Shown here: in pieces, positions 1 to 12,365 of the stretch
Numbering within the stretch: position 1 is the stretch's first letter
Layout of the letters: every line of letters begins with the position of its first letter
Assembly (NCBI RefSeq): GCF_921293095.1
Contig: NC_060257.1
Span: 54,534,968-54,598,967 of the forward strand
Length of the DNA: 64,000 nt
Reading direction: 5' to 3'
Source of the DNA: Ischnura elegans
Lineage: Eukaryota > Arthropoda > Insecta > Odonata > Coenagrionidae
Position numbers and translations under genes: made by a program
Notes under the pieces: generated by a model
Database searches by the model: none
Told to the model about the DNA's origin: nothing
The model's input: only the letters and a program-made list of their open reading frames with translations

Positions 1-2635
1 ATTCTTTATTTTCGGTAGCAATTTGAAGAAGTTTACAGAGTCGCAAAAGAATTAAAAAAAAGGCGATAACACCGTTTTAAAAATTAACTGAAAAATGTAC
101 GACAATAGAGGAAAATAATAGACACAAAAAAATGGAAGTAAACATTTAAAACTCACATTTTCAAAACTCTCCTTCAGAATTACGGATCGAAACTCATCTA
201 CATACCGAGGTAACACATCAAAGATTACGTAACACACATAGCCCATACAGATTTACGTTACATAGAGATACCACGAGTCGACAAATACAAGGTCGCCCAC
301 CCCGAATCACCCGTCATGGAAGGTAAGTGGTATGAATGGTAAAATATTTTTTCCCGAAGATCGCGCCCGGCCTACAGCTGTGATGTCAGCCTAATCGTAG
401 AAAAACATGTTCAACCAAGGGATTAAAATAAAAAACGACAGCGTAAGTACTTTTCCCCTTTGAAATCTAGGCCTGGATGGCCCAACCCACAGCCCTCGAC
501 GCCATCAAAAAAATCTGGAAAAGTGAAACATTTTTAAAATTTTTATTTTCGGTAAAAATGAAAAGAAATTTACTGCAATCCCAAAGGAAACGAACGCACG
601 ACGATACCACAGTTTTAAAATTCAAATGAAAAATTTACGACTCTAGAGGAAAATACTTGACCCATAAAAAACTGGAAGTAAAAATGTAAATGTGACATTT
701 TAAAGGGACTCCATCAGAATTTCGGATCGAAACTCGTCTACATCACGAGGTAACACACCAAAGATTACGTAACACACATAGCCCATACAGATTTACGTTA
801 CATAGAGATACCACGAGTCGACAAATACGAGGTCGCCCACCCCAAATCACCCGCATGGAAGGTAAGTGGTATGAATGATAAAATATTTTTTCCCGAAGGT
901 CGCGCCCGGCCTACAGCTGTGATGTCAGCCTAATCGTAGAAAAACATGTTCAACCAAGGGATTAAAATAAAAAACGACAGCGTAAGTACTTTTCCCCTTT
1001 GAAATCTAGGCCTGGATGGCCCAACCCACAGCCCTCGACGCCATCAAAAAAATCTGGAAAAGTGAAACATTTTTAAAATTTTTATTTTCGGTAAAAATGA
1101 AAAGAAATTTACTGCAATCCCAAAGGAAACGAACGCACGACGATACCACAGTTTTAAAATTCAAATGAAAAATTTACGACTCTAGAGGAAAATACTTGAC
1201 CCATAAAAAACTGGAAGTAAAAATGTAAATGTGACATTTTAAAGGGACTCCATCAGAATTTCGGATCGAAACTCGTCTACATCACGAGGTAACACATCAA
1301 AGATTACGTAACACACATAGCCCATACAGATTTACGTTACATAGAGATACCACGAGTCGACAAATACGAGGTCGCCCACCCCAAATCACCCGCATGGAAG
1401 GTAAGTGGTATGAATGATAAAATATTTTTTCCCGAAGGTCGCGCCCGGCCTACAGCTGTGATGTCAGCCTAATCGTAGAAAAACATGTTCAACCAAGGGA
1501 TTAAAATAAAAAACGACAGCGTAAGTACTTTTTCCGTTTGAAATCTAGGCCTGGATGGTCCAACCCACAGCCCTCGACGCCATCAAAAAAATCTGGAAAA
1601 GTGAAACATTTTTAAAATTTTTATTTTCGGTAAATATGAAAAGAAATTTACTGCAATCTCAAAGGAATCGAAAGCACGACGATACCACAGTTTTAAAATT
1701 CAACTGAAAAATTTACGACACTAGAGGAAAATACTTGACCCACAAAAAACTGGAGGTAAAAATGTAAATGTGACATTTTAAAACGATTCCATCAGAATTT
1801 CGGATCGAAACTCGTCTACATTACGAGGTAACACATCACAGATTACGTAACACACATAGCGCATACAGATTTACATTACATAGACATACCACGAGTCGAC
1901 AAATACCTACTCGCCCACCCAAATCAAGCGCATGGAAGGTTGGTGCTACGAATGGGGAAATATTTTTTTCCGAAGATTGTGCCCGGCCTACAGCTGTGAT
2001 GTCACCCTAATCGTAGAAAAACATTTTCAACTAAGGGATGGAAATGAAAAACGACAAAGTAATTACTTTTTCCCTTGGAAATTACGTATTGGATGGCCTA
2101 ATCCACTGCCTACGACACCATTAACAAAATCTGAAAAAAAGGAAAACATTTTTAAAATCTTTATTTGCGGTAAAAATGAAAAGAAATTTACCACAATCAT
2201 AGATGAAACGAAAGCACGACGATACCACCGTTTTAAAATTCAACTGAAAAATTTACGACACTAGAGGAAAATACTTGACCCACAAAAAAAAGGAAGTAAA
2301 TATTTAAATCTGACATTTTAAAAAGACTCCATCAGAATTTCGGTTCGAAACTCATCTACATTACGAGGTGACACATCAAAGATTACGTTACACACAAAGC
2401 CCATACAGATTTATATTACATAGAGATACCACGAGTCGACAAATACAAGGTCGCCCACCCCGAATCACCCGCATGGAAGGTAAGTGGTATGAATGGTAAA
2501 ATATTTTTTTCCGAAGATCGAGTCACGGCTACAGCTGTGATAACACCTTAATCATAGAAAAACATGGTCAACCAAGGGATTAAAATAAAAAGCGATCACG
2601 TAATTATTTTTTCCCTTTGTAATTTAGGTCTGGGC
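1..2635 (+). repeat. 540-bp tandem repeat array, left arm of a fold-back
   Basis: About 4.9 tandem copies of a roughly 540-bp unit. The landmark CGGATCGAAACTC recurs at 183, 723, 1262, 1801 and (as CGGTTCGAAACTC) 2341, a spacing of 539-540 bp. The copies around 400-940 and 940-1480 are nearly identical over their whole length; the flanking copies are more diverged. Each unit carries GATTTACGTTACATAGAGAT and CCACGAGTCGACAAATAC. The array is already in progress at base 1, so its true edge lies outside the window. The same unit occurs in reverse orientation at 6100-9316. Open frames inside it (for example 1932-2264) shift between copies and are not genes. Confidence 0.95.
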
Positions 2636-3362
2636 CGTGAAATTTAGCCGTGTTATATATAATTAAATATTTGTTGTTCCCTTGGATTTATAATATATAA
2701 AATGAATTCCTTGTGTTTTTCTGAGCGTTAAGAAGTTTTAAGCGAACTCCTAACGATCATATTGACGGATTTAGACTACATATTTTTATTCCATATTGGC
2801 TGATTTGGAACTGAAATGAACTCCACTGATGTTAACGCTAGAACTCCGATTGAAATTTCCATGTGATAAGCGAAAAACGAAGAATTCATGACTAACTTCA
2901 GATATAAGCTATGAATATATTTTCGGAAAAAAGACCACAAATAGCAGTGGAAGACCGCGCGGAGGGGATAGAAAAGGTCATTCAGTTCTATGAAGGGCAA
3001 GGGCTCGAGGGACATCCAATAAGCTGGTCTTTTGTGTCCTCGGCGGTCCCTATCCTAACCCCCGCGCGGTGCACATGCACGGTCAGGCTCATTAACCACT
3101 TTTTCGGATAATTTCGTGCCACACGGCAAGAGACTATGCGACGCGGAAAATAAAGTGTATGGGATCCTTAACTTTCAAAAGTGAAAAGCTTCATGCCGGC
3201 CTGGTCCGAAATGAATCGGATCGTTTCGTGCCTTTTCGTCAAATGTTTGTTTCACCGCAGCTCAGTTGTATATACGTTCATAAAATTTTCGTAAATATTT
3301 TTCGTTAAGACGGAGTCATAAAATTTTCAATTGTACTGATTGTGAAATCCTTGATTTGAAAT

Positions 3363-3425
3363 TCATCTACATCTACATAATACCCCGAAGCCGCCTAAAA
3401 GGCGTGTGGCAGAGGGTGTTAGGAC
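3363..3425. repeat. Fragment of a widespread arthropod dispersed repeat
   Basis: The stretch ACCCCGAAGCCGCCTAAAAG followed by GCGTGTGGCAGAGGGTG resembles, from memory, a sequence seen many times in arthropod assemblies as part of a dispersed repeat. Only this short piece is present and no ends can be drawn. A repeat-library search would settle the family. Confidence 0.35.
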
Positions 3426-3811
3426 ACCAGCCGTTTACAGCTAAAAAAAATGAAGTGCTCAAACGAAGTTCGGACTAGCGTTTATTAAAGTCCTATATGG
3501 TTCGGGGAAAAACGAATTCCCATATCTATCTGGCCCGAAAATTGGGGTGGGCAGGCCCAAGGCTAGTTTAAAAGTATTGCAATGAGTCTTGTGAATTTTT
3601 AACGTACGCGATTACATGTTTTTACGATGATCTAAGAGCAATAACAGTTTTCAGCGCGTTAAAGTCGCCGTAAAAACATTTTTCGATGCCAGTCTTCCAC
3701 TGGGCCGATTTCCGGAAGATTCTGCATATTGTTTATTGGTTTGGGGATGTTCTGCTTCACAAATAATGATGTGTAATATTATTAATAGTAGCGGGCGTAA
3801 CTTGGTGGAAA

Positions 3812-4135
3812 TACATAATCGCAGGAATAGAAGGATCTACAACTTTGCTATTTCCACGTAGCAGTTTATTGACACCGACCATGGTTTCGTAACAGAGTAA
3901 CATAACAAGGTGAAAAATGCAGGTAAATTGATAGTATGTATAGCAGAGGGTTGGGTGTGGAAATACATTACAAGATTTTCCAATAATACAAGATTTCCCT
4001 ACCCAACCTTCTGCTATATATACTGTCAATTTACTTGCATTTTTCACCTTGATAATGTTACTGTGTAACGAAACCATGGTCGGCCTCCATAAATTACTAT
4101 GTGAAAATAGCAAAGTTGTTGATCCTTCTATTCAT
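3812..4135. repeat. Large imperfect hairpin (about 150-bp arms)
   Basis: The left arm (about 3812-3955) contains GAATAGAAGGATC, ACCATGGTTTCGTAACAGAG, AAGGTGAAAAATGCAGGTAAA and AGCAGAGGGTTGGG. The right arm (about 4003-4135) contains the reverse complements in reverse order: CCCAACCTTCTGCT, TTTACTTGCATTTTTCACCTT, TGTGTAACGAAACCATGGT and GATCCTTCTATTC. The loop is about 50 bp. This looks like a fold-back MITE; no clear target duplication is visible. The 118-residue minus-strand frame across it is a by-product of the symmetry. Confidence 0.8.
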
Positions 4136-5376
4136 GTGTAATATTTATATTGAGGTGCATTTACAATGGAAATTATCTTTATTTTTTATGAATGACATAG
4201 TGAAAGATATATTTTCATTTTTTTCCAGGCTAATTATTTTGTTTTAGCGTCGTATTTTGTTGAAATCCCGTTTTAAAATTTTTTTACTGTGCCTCGCTTC
4301 TATCTAAGTTTATGAAAAATTGCATATTTTATTTCCCAGAAATAACGACATGATTAAATTATAATTAATTTTCCTGAGTCTGAAGTACCTGTTATGAAAT
4401 TGGGATGGAGTGGCCCAACGGTTTTTTAAGCGGAGAAGCAATGAAATAGGTCTTGCGTTTTTTTTAACGCTAGAGATAAGATGATTATACGCTGATGTAG
4501 ATTTAATAACAATTTTAGGCGCGTCAAATTCGTTGGGACAAAATAAGTTCCGATGCGTATGATTTCTCTTTCCACAGGGCCGATTACCGGTTGGCGCACT
4601 AGTATTTGGTGACCCGGGAGTACCCTGAATATACATCGATTACGGTTTTAAGGAAGTTCTCTTTCTTTCATTTTATTATTTATTTTTATATCAATCCATC
4701 TGAATTTCATTTAAAAATTTTCTTCAATTGTTGCGTGATTACCCGGTGAAAATATCATTTAAAATTTTGAAGGTGAAATATTTTCTATACATTTGTCTTA
4801 AATATTGTCATAATTGTCTTAAATTCCAAATGAAATTTTTCACTCGTTGCGTCATTGTTGCATCTAAGATCATGAATAATTTCATTTATTACTTTCCAGA
4901 AAATAACAAAATTATAAAATTTTTACTTTTCCTAATCGTGATTTTCTAGCTGGGCAAATGAGGTGGGCATAGATATCAAGATATTTCAAGATAGATTCAA
5001 GCATAATTTCAGGAAGAAAAATCAATGAAATGGGTTGTAGTACTTCGCGACTTGCATGTGCTCTGAATATTATTTATGGGTCTCGGGATGGCCTGTTACA
5101 TCAATTTTGATTTTATATCTTGACAAAAGGATTATTCGAAATTTGCTTTTATATTATTTCATAGAGTTTACATTGTATTTATGTATTATTTGTAAATGAC
5201 CAAGTGAAAATTATATTTCGATTATTTCGTGTGTCTTTTCTTATTTTTCAAACAAAGAGTAGATAAAATTGCAAACATTTTTTACCATGTGTCATTTTAA
5301 ATATAAGTGTGTGGAAAATTTCTTTTCTTATTCTCCGAAAATAACGATAAAATTATTTTTAAGGTGGGCCAACCAG

Positions 5377-5544
5377 CAGTGGCGGATCTATGGGGAGCTA
5401 CTGGGGCTATAGCAAACGTTAACCTCCTTGGGAATCCAATTTACGTTAGATAGCATGGTAATTATTTCCGATCCCCAATATACTGCTGGTATTTTTGACC
5501 CCACTTAGCCCCATTCCCTTGTCCCTATCCTGGATCCGCCACTG
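5377..5544. mobile_element. Short hAT-like MITE
   Basis: A 168-bp element with terminal inverted repeats: it starts CAGTGGCGGATCTATGG and ends CCTGGATCCGCCACTG. It interrupts a decayed 540-bp-type unit. The flanking octamers CCAACCAG (5369-5376) and CGAATCAG (5545-5552) match at 6 of 8 positions, as expected for an aged 8-bp target duplication (hAT hallmark). It is non-coding. Confidence 0.75.
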
Positions 5545-6099
5545 CGAATCAGTGGCTATTTATCAAAGCGGAAAAGTATTGAAATGATTCTGATATACTA
5601 TTACGTTATGGTATAACATACTTTTACTATTTAAAACATCCTGGAATAATATCAGCAATCGGCACAAAAAGAGTCGACGGGAAAAATATAATCCAGTACG
5701 TGCCATTTCTCATCCGCCGCGCCGGGACGATTTCGTGCAGGCGCCCTAGTAATATTTATTGATTCGCAGTTACTTTATACATAGTAAAAGTTTGGGATGG
5801 CGTTCTCCCGCAATCTTTGATGTTTTATCTTGTAATATAGAAGAGTTACGCTTTGAAATTCGATTCCAATTTTTTTAAATAACGCGTTAAAAACATTACT
5901 TCGATTTTTTTTGTCAGTAAAATATTTTCCTTCAGTATCCTCCATTGGTTAAATCCAATTTCTAACATCGGTGACGTGCCGTTATGCCATCTAGTTGTGT
6001 GGAAAGTTTCCTTAAAAATCTTCAGAAAATAAGGAAGATATAAAATTTTTACCTTTCCCTGTTTTGAATTGGTGGCGGAGACTGTGGGTTATGCCAGCC

Positions 6100-9000
6100 C
6101 AAGCCTATTTCTTAAAGATTAAAATTGTTATATGAGTGTTTCTGATTTTTACCGCGTCGTTCAACACGTTTTTATGTGATCCATGTGGTATCACAGCTGT
6201 AGTCACAGTTGTCGGAAAAAAATAATTTTCCAATTCATGTCTTTTCGCTTCCACGCGGGTGATTCGGGGTGGGCGACCTAGTATTTGTCGACTCGTGGTA
6301 TCCCTGCGCAATGTAAATCGGCATGGGCTACGGGTGTTACGTAATCTTTGATTACATACCTCGTAATGTATATAAGTTTTGATCTGAAGTTCTCATGGAG
6401 TATTTAGAAAATGTCTCATTTAAAATTAACTTCGATTTTTTTGGCTCATTTATTTTCCTGCAGTGCCGTAAATGTTTCGGTTAAATATTTAAAACGGTGA
6501 AATCGTCGTGCTTTTACTTCTTCTATAATTATAATAAAAATAATTATGGTAAAATTCTTTTTATTTTCACCGAAAATAAAGAATTTAATTTTTTTTTCAA
6601 TTTTTAGTTGGTGCCGCAGGCTGTGGTGTGGGCTACCCCGGGCCTAGATTTCAAAGGGGAAAAGTACTTACGTTGTCGTTTTTCATTTTCATCCCTTGTT
6701 TGAACATTTTTTTCTACGATTGGGGTGTCATCAAAGCGGAAGGCCGGGCACAGTCTTCGGGAAAAAATATATTCCCATTCGCATCACCTATTTTTCCATG
6801 CGCTTGATTTGGGGTGGGCGAGCAAGTATTTGTGGACTCGTGGTATCTCTATGTAATGAAAATCTGTATGGGCTATGGGTGTTACATAAGATTTGATGTG
6901 TTACCTCATAATGTAGATGAGTTTCGATCCGAAATTCTGAAGGAGAGTTTTGAAAATGAGAGATTTAAATGTTTACTTCGATTTTTTTGGGTCTATTATT
7001 TTCCTCTAGTGTCGTAAATTTTTCAGTTGCATTTCAAAAAGGTGGTACCGTCGTGCTTTCGTTTCGTCTGGGGTTGTGGTAAATTTCTTTGCATTTTTAC
7101 CGAAAATAAATATTTTAAAAATGTTTAACTTTACCAGATTTTGTTGTTGGCGTCGCAGACTGTGGGTTGGGCCATCCAAGACCTAGATTTCAAACGGAAA
7201 AAGTACTTACGCTGTCGTTTTTCATTTTCATCCCTTGTTTGAACATGTTTTTCTACGATTAGGCTGACAGCACAGCTTTAGGCCGGGCGCGACCTTCGGG
7301 AAAAAATATTTTATCATTCATACCACTTACCTTCCATGCGGGTGATTCGGGGTGGGCGACCTCGTATTAGTCGACTCGTGGTATCTCTATGTAACGTAAA
7401 TCTGTATGGGCTATGTGTGTTACGTAATCTTTGATGTGTTACCTCGTAATGTAGACGAGTTTCGATCCGAAATTCTGATGGAGTCTTTTTAAAATGTCAC
7501 ATTTACATTTTTACTTCTAGTTTTTTGGGGGTCAAGTATTTTCCTCTAGAGTCGTAAATTTTTCAGTTGAATTTTAAAACTGTGGTATCGTCGTGCGTTC
7601 GTTTCCTTTGGGATTGTAGTAAATTTCTTTTCATTTTTACCGAAAATAAAAATTTTAAAAATGTTTCACTTTTCCGGATTTAGTTGATGGTGTCGTAGGC
7701 AGTGGGTTAGGCAATCCAATACCTAGATTTCAAAGGAGAAAAGTACTTACTGTGTCGTTTTTCATTTTCATTCCTTGGTTGAACATGTTTTTCTACGATT
7801 AGGGTGACATCACAGCTTTAGGCCGGGCTCGATAGTCGGAAAAAAATATTTTACCATTCATACCACTTACCTTCCATGCGGGTGATTCGGCGTGGGCGAC
7901 CTTGTATTTGTCGACTCGTGGTACCTCTATGTAACGTAAATCTTTATGGGCTATGTGTGTTATATAATCTTTGATGTGTTACCTCCTAATGTAGATGAGT
8001 TTCGATCCGAAATTCTGAAGGAGTCTTTTTAAAATGTCACATTTATATTTTTACTTCCAGTTTTTTGTGGGTCCAGTATTTTCCTATAGTGACGTAAAAT
8101 TTTCAGTTGAATTTTAAAACGGTGGTATCGTCGTGCTTTCGTTTCATCTATGATTGTGGTAAATTTCTTTTCATATTTACCGAAAATAAAAATTTTAAAA
8201 ATGTTTAACTTTTCCAGATTTTTTTGATGGTGTCGTAGGCAGTGGGTTAGGCAATCCAATACCTAGATTTCAAAGGAGGTAAGTACTTACTGTGTCGTTT
8301 TTCACTTTTAATTCCTTAGTTGAACATGATTTTCTACGATTAGGCTGACATCACAGCTTTAGGCCGGGTTCCATCTTCGGGAAAAAATATTTTACCATTC
8401 GTACCACTTACCTTACACGCAGGTGATTCGGGGTGGGCGACCTTGTATTTGTCGACTCGTGGTATCTCTATGTAACGTAAATCTGTATGGGCTATGTGTG
8501 TTACGTAATCTTTGATGTGTTACCTCGTAATGTAGACGAGTTTCGATCCGAAATTCTGATGGAGTCTTTTTAAAATGTCACATTTACATTTTTACTTCCA
8601 GTTTTTTGGGGGTCAAGTATTTTCCTCTAGAGTCGTAAATTTTTCAGTTGAATTTTAAAACTGTGGTATCGTCGTGCGTTCGTTTCCTTTGGGATTGTAG
8701 TAAATTTCTTTTCATTTTTACCGAAAATAAAAATTTTAAAAATGTTTCACTTTTCCGGATTTAGTTGATGGTGTCGTAGGCAGTGGGTTAGGCAATCCAA
8801 TACCTAGATTTCAAAGGAGAAAAGTACTTACTGTGTCGTTTTTCATTTTCATTCCTTGGTTGAACATGTTTTTCTACGATTAGGGTGACATCACAGCTTT
8901 AGGCCGGGCTCGATAGTCGGAAAAAAATATTTTACCATTCATACCACTTACCTTCCATGCGGGTGATTCGGCGTGGGCGACCTTGTATTTGTCGACTCGT

Positions 9001-9316
9001 GGTACCTCTATGTAACGTAAATCTTTATGGGCTATGTGTGTTACATAATCTTTGATGTGTTACCTCCTAATGTAGATGAGTTTCGATCCGAAATTCTGAA
9101 GGAGTCTTTTTAAAATATCACATTTACATTTTTACTTCCAGTTTTTTGTGGGTCCAGTATTTTCCTCTAGTGTCGTAAATTTTTCAGTTGAATTTTAAAA
9201 CGGTGGTATCGTCGTGCTTTCGTTTCATCTATGATTGTGGTAAAAATTCTTTTGATATTTACCGAAAATAAAAAGTTTAAAAATGTTTAACTTTTCCAGA
9301 TTTTTTTGTTGGTGTC
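6100..9316 (-). repeat. 540-bp tandem repeat array, right arm (inverted)
   Basis: Six copies of the same 540-bp unit as 1-2635, in reverse complement. The landmark GAGTTTCGATCCG recurs at 6919, 7457, 7997, 8538 and 9078, with a diverged copy near 6375. Copies 7457 and 8538 share GTAGACGAG and GATGGAGTC, while 7997 and 9078 share GTAGATGAG and GAAGGAGTC. The homogenised unit here is therefore a dimer of about 1,081 bp. The array stops abruptly at about 9316. It is non-coding; long frames are by-products. Confidence 0.93.
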
Positions 9317-9376
9317 CGGATAGCGCCTTAGTTTTTGAACATGCGTCGTATAGCGCCTTAGTTTTTGAACATGCGT
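9317..9376 (+). repeat. 30-bp direct duplication at array edge
   Basis: Two adjacent 30-bp copies, CGGATAGCGCCTTAGTTTTT... (9317-9346) and CGTATAGCGCCTTAGTTTTT... (9347-9376), differ at one position. The core TAGCGCCTTAGT resembles pieces of decayed 540-bp units at 9543 (TAGCGCCTAAGTATTT) and 9733 (TAGCGCACTAGTATTT). Confidence 0.8.
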
Positions 9377-10090
9377 AGTTTATGCTGTATATATTGTCGG
9401 GGTTGGGAATGATATGTTACCATATGTTTTATTCTTTATGTTTCATTTACAAATCCCTGTTGTAGATATGTCGCATAGGTGAAATAATAAATGACCAGGT
9501 TACATATACACTGCAATCTCTTATTGCGACTTGCCCACCTCTCGATAGCGCCTAAGTATTTCATGTTATGAGGTTTATTAACGGATAAATTAAGGTCCCG
9601 TTTAATGTCTTTTTCAGTGATACTTAACTTTATCGTTAATTCTAAGGTGGATTCAGTCGGTTTTTCGCTGTAATTTTTCGTAAAAGTCAGTGTCAAAAGT
9701 TGCCTTACTAGCGCTCTCCACGGGACACATCAGGATAGCGCACTAGTATTTAACGTACCTTTTTTTTTTACATATTTATCCTTTATGCTGGTTGAAATGT
9801 TAAGTTACATCAATTTTGTTTACTTCTCTATACTTTTAAGGTAATTTTTTTGCTATATTTTGTTTTATGACTTATTAAATGACCGAGTGGAACATTGCCT
9901 GTACTTATATTTTAGAGTGTTTTTCCTGCCAATATGTGATAAGAAAGAATAAGTTTCTTGCTGAAAATATTAAAATTAACCGATTTTAAGGTGTAATTAT
10001 AAGTTTAATTAAAAAAGCCGTCTTTATACCAGAAATATAAAGCATTACGTGTTAGCATAATTTTGTCGCTATTTCCCGGGGCGTGGGATG
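9377..10090. other. Non-genic flank with decayed repeat pieces
   Basis: No gene is visible. There are scattered short matches to the 540-bp unit (for example ATGTTACCATATGTTTTATT near 9413 and the TAGCGCCTAAGTATTT motif), consistent with an older part of the array. The rest is AT-rich and unassigned. Confidence 0.5.
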
Positions 10091-10220
10091 AACTTTCATG
10101 GGTCAAAATAATGCGCGTATATTATGGCTGCAACAAACTCAGCACCTACGTCGTGAATTTTTTCTTTCTTGAACGATAATGTGGCCAAACTTGCCTTACT
10201 ACCTATATTCATTCTTCCAA

Positions 10221-10634
10221 CGATGGGCGTACCCAGCGAAGGGCAGGTGGCGGCAGCTCCCCCCCACCTAGAACCAAATATCGCAAAAGTCTTTAAGCAA
10301 AATCAGTGCTGAATTGAAACGAAAGTATTTCAACAAATTTTCTTATCTCACGAAAAATGATGTGTATTAGTATAATATATGTAACTAAAATAAAACTATT
10401 TTTTTCAAGGAAATAATCTCATTTACTAATTAAGCGCTGCTATAATTTTCTTAAAATGTTGGTTTCATTCACCTTTTCCATGCTAAAATGTCACAACTTG
10501 GCTTGTCCCCCCTAGACCATAGCTTGCACCCCCTAGACCACAGCTTCCCCCCCCCCCCCCCCCTTGACCGTGCCATGCCCCCGTAGACCATGGCTTGCCC
10601 CCCACTCCTAGGTATAATCCTGGGTACTCCCTTG
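10221..10634. mobile_element. MITE family A (GGGCGTACCCAG termini)
   Basis: It starts CGATGGGCGTACCCAGCG and ends CCTGGGTACTCCCTTG, imperfect inverted termini shared with at least five other copies in this window. Inside are long G/C runs near both ends and an AT-rich centre (for example TTTCATTCACCTTTTCCATG). It interrupts the reverse transcriptase part of the decayed LINE. The 8-bp duplication seen in other copies is not recognisable here. Non-coding. Confidence 0.8.
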
Positions 10635-12220
10635 CGTCAAAATTATTTTTCCGTAATATCCCAGGTATATTTTCTATAAGTGGATATCCACTATAAGTGA
10701 ATTTACACCTTCACTTCCTTCTTCAATCTTGAGGAGACAAAACTCATTTTCTGAGCGAAAATCTATCTGGCTGATGGTTCATTGCCATCATAATTTAGTT
10801 TCCTCTCCACCAGTGACCTCATTATCACTATTGCATCACGAGTTGACTTACCTTTTCTAAAACTTCTCAAACTGATCTTCTCCCAAATAATCGTTTACCC
10901 TTGCCTCCATTCGTCTGTTCAATATCCTTATTGCTATTTACGCCGCGAGAGATATGAGGCTATTTGTCCTATACTCTCTGCATTACACAGTTTCTTCTTT
11001 TTCGGCGGTGGTAGTAAAACCGTCTTCACGAAATCCTCCGGCCAACATCCCTCCTCGTACATCCTGCAAGCTTGTCGAAAAAACCTTCTCTTACCATCCC
11101 TCCCTTCTTCGGTTGCTCATACGGGATATTATCCACAGCTACTGCTTTCCTAGCCTTCATATCACGAAGGGCTCCCATGACGTCTTAGATACCCGGCCCC
11201 AGGTTATCCTCCTCCACTGCACTTTCCTCCTCAAAAGTCAATCCCTCCGGCCTGTTCCTTCCGTCATACAAATTCTCCACGTATTCCCTCCGTCTACCCT
11301 GTACCTCTTCTCGCTCAGTTAGCATTCTTCCATAATTAGCCTTAATTTTGGATATGGCTTGTCCTCTTTTCCCGCCAGATAGCGTCTTAACTTTGGCGTA
11401 CAACCATAGCCTCCTTTAATACTAATAATCCTAATAATAATAGTATTAAAGGAGGCCATGATACAACGCACCAATGGTCCTTATAAGGACCATAAACGCA
11501 CCTATCTCTCCTTCCTTCTGAAACTTTTCTATTTCCTCACACCGACATTTCTACCATCTACGGAAAATCATAGGATTTTTCTTCACATAGATTTCCCTTT
11601 CTGTAGAAACAGCAAGTCACGGTTTTGCTGGTAGTGGGACCCGTCGTTTCCTTAGCGGTGGTGGGGTATTCACCCCGCCTTTCCTTCCCTATCCTTCCCC
11701 AGGAGGCGTCGTCAGGCTCCTATAGCGGCGGCACCTTCTTCCTTTTTCCTACCTTGTCCTTTCCCCTAGCGCTTACAGTCCCCGGCCCAGAAGTGCCCCG
11801 CGAGCCCGCCCTGTAGTCTTGTTTCCACTCTCATTTCCCCCAAGATTCCCTTGCCCTCTTGTTCCTTGTTAGTTTCCCGCCGTAATCGATTATTTCTTTG
11901 GCTACACATTCTTTTATCCTGTTCCAAGTCCACGTTCTTCCACTCCCCTCTCTCTTCCATTTCTCTAATCCTACTAATAATAATAATAATCCTAATAATA
12001 ATTTCCCTACGTTATCCACGCCTTCTTTATCCTTCTACTGTCAACGAAGCCAATTGACTTCTCAGCCGCTATGACTATTCAAATTTTAATCTTATCCGAC
12101 CCTTCCTCTACTGAGTGAGTATTTTCAGTCTCACGGATACTATTTTCCACTACTTCCTGCAAGGGCGTACCCAGTACCAAAACTAGCGGGGAACAAGCCG
12201 TGGTCGTTCAAGTTGGAAAC

Positions 12221-12365
12221 AGTAACGGATACAGAAAAAACTCAAGGGGAGGGCGCAAAAGATATTTTGAGTCACCTATACTTTTATCGTATGAAAAATA
12301 ATGAAGTCCCATGCAAAATTTAGCATAGTTTTATTTAAAACTAATTATATGCATATACTAGGCAA
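12221..12365 (-). mobile_element. Truncated MITE family B piece
   Basis: It begins CAGTAACGGATACAGAAAAA and continues AAAAGATATTTTGAGTCACC, matching the reverse complement of the intact family B element at 14690-14952. Only one end is present; it stops where the next MITE starts. The same half-element recurs at 19671-19815. Confidence 0.65.

Larger units (their letters stand above)
2636..6100. repeat. Spacer between the arrays: decayed repeat units plus insertions
   Basis: This spacer between the opposed arrays holds no gene I can support. It contains strongly diverged pieces of the 540-bp unit in the right-arm orientation. Examples are TGGGATGGAGTGGCCCAACG near 4401, GGCGCACTAGTATTTGGTGAC near 4594, GGGATGGCCTGTTACATCAA near 5086 and GGCGCCCTAGTAATATTTAT near 5740, each matching fixed points of the intact unit. 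It also holds a short GC-rich inverted repeat near 2958-3070, a dispersed-repeat fragment (3363-3425), a large hairpin (3812-4135) and a hAT-like MITE (5377-5544). Unit decay appears to increase away from the arrays. Confidence 0.65.

Noticed and set aside
1932-2264. 110-residue open frame on the plus strand
   Set aside because: It lies wholly inside one 540-bp repeat unit; equivalent positions in neighbouring units carry stops and shifts.
8029-8259. 76-residue minus-strand frame similar to the 1932 frame
   Set aside because: Same repeat unit in the inverted arm; the similarity reflects repeat homology, not a gene.
1-9316. CRISPR-like or prokaryotic repeat array
   Set aside because: The units are 540 bp without spacers, and the surroundings are clearly eukaryotic.
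10954-11322. 122-residue plus-strand frame
   Set aside because: Antisense shadow of the decayed LINE reverse transcriptase region on the minus strand.
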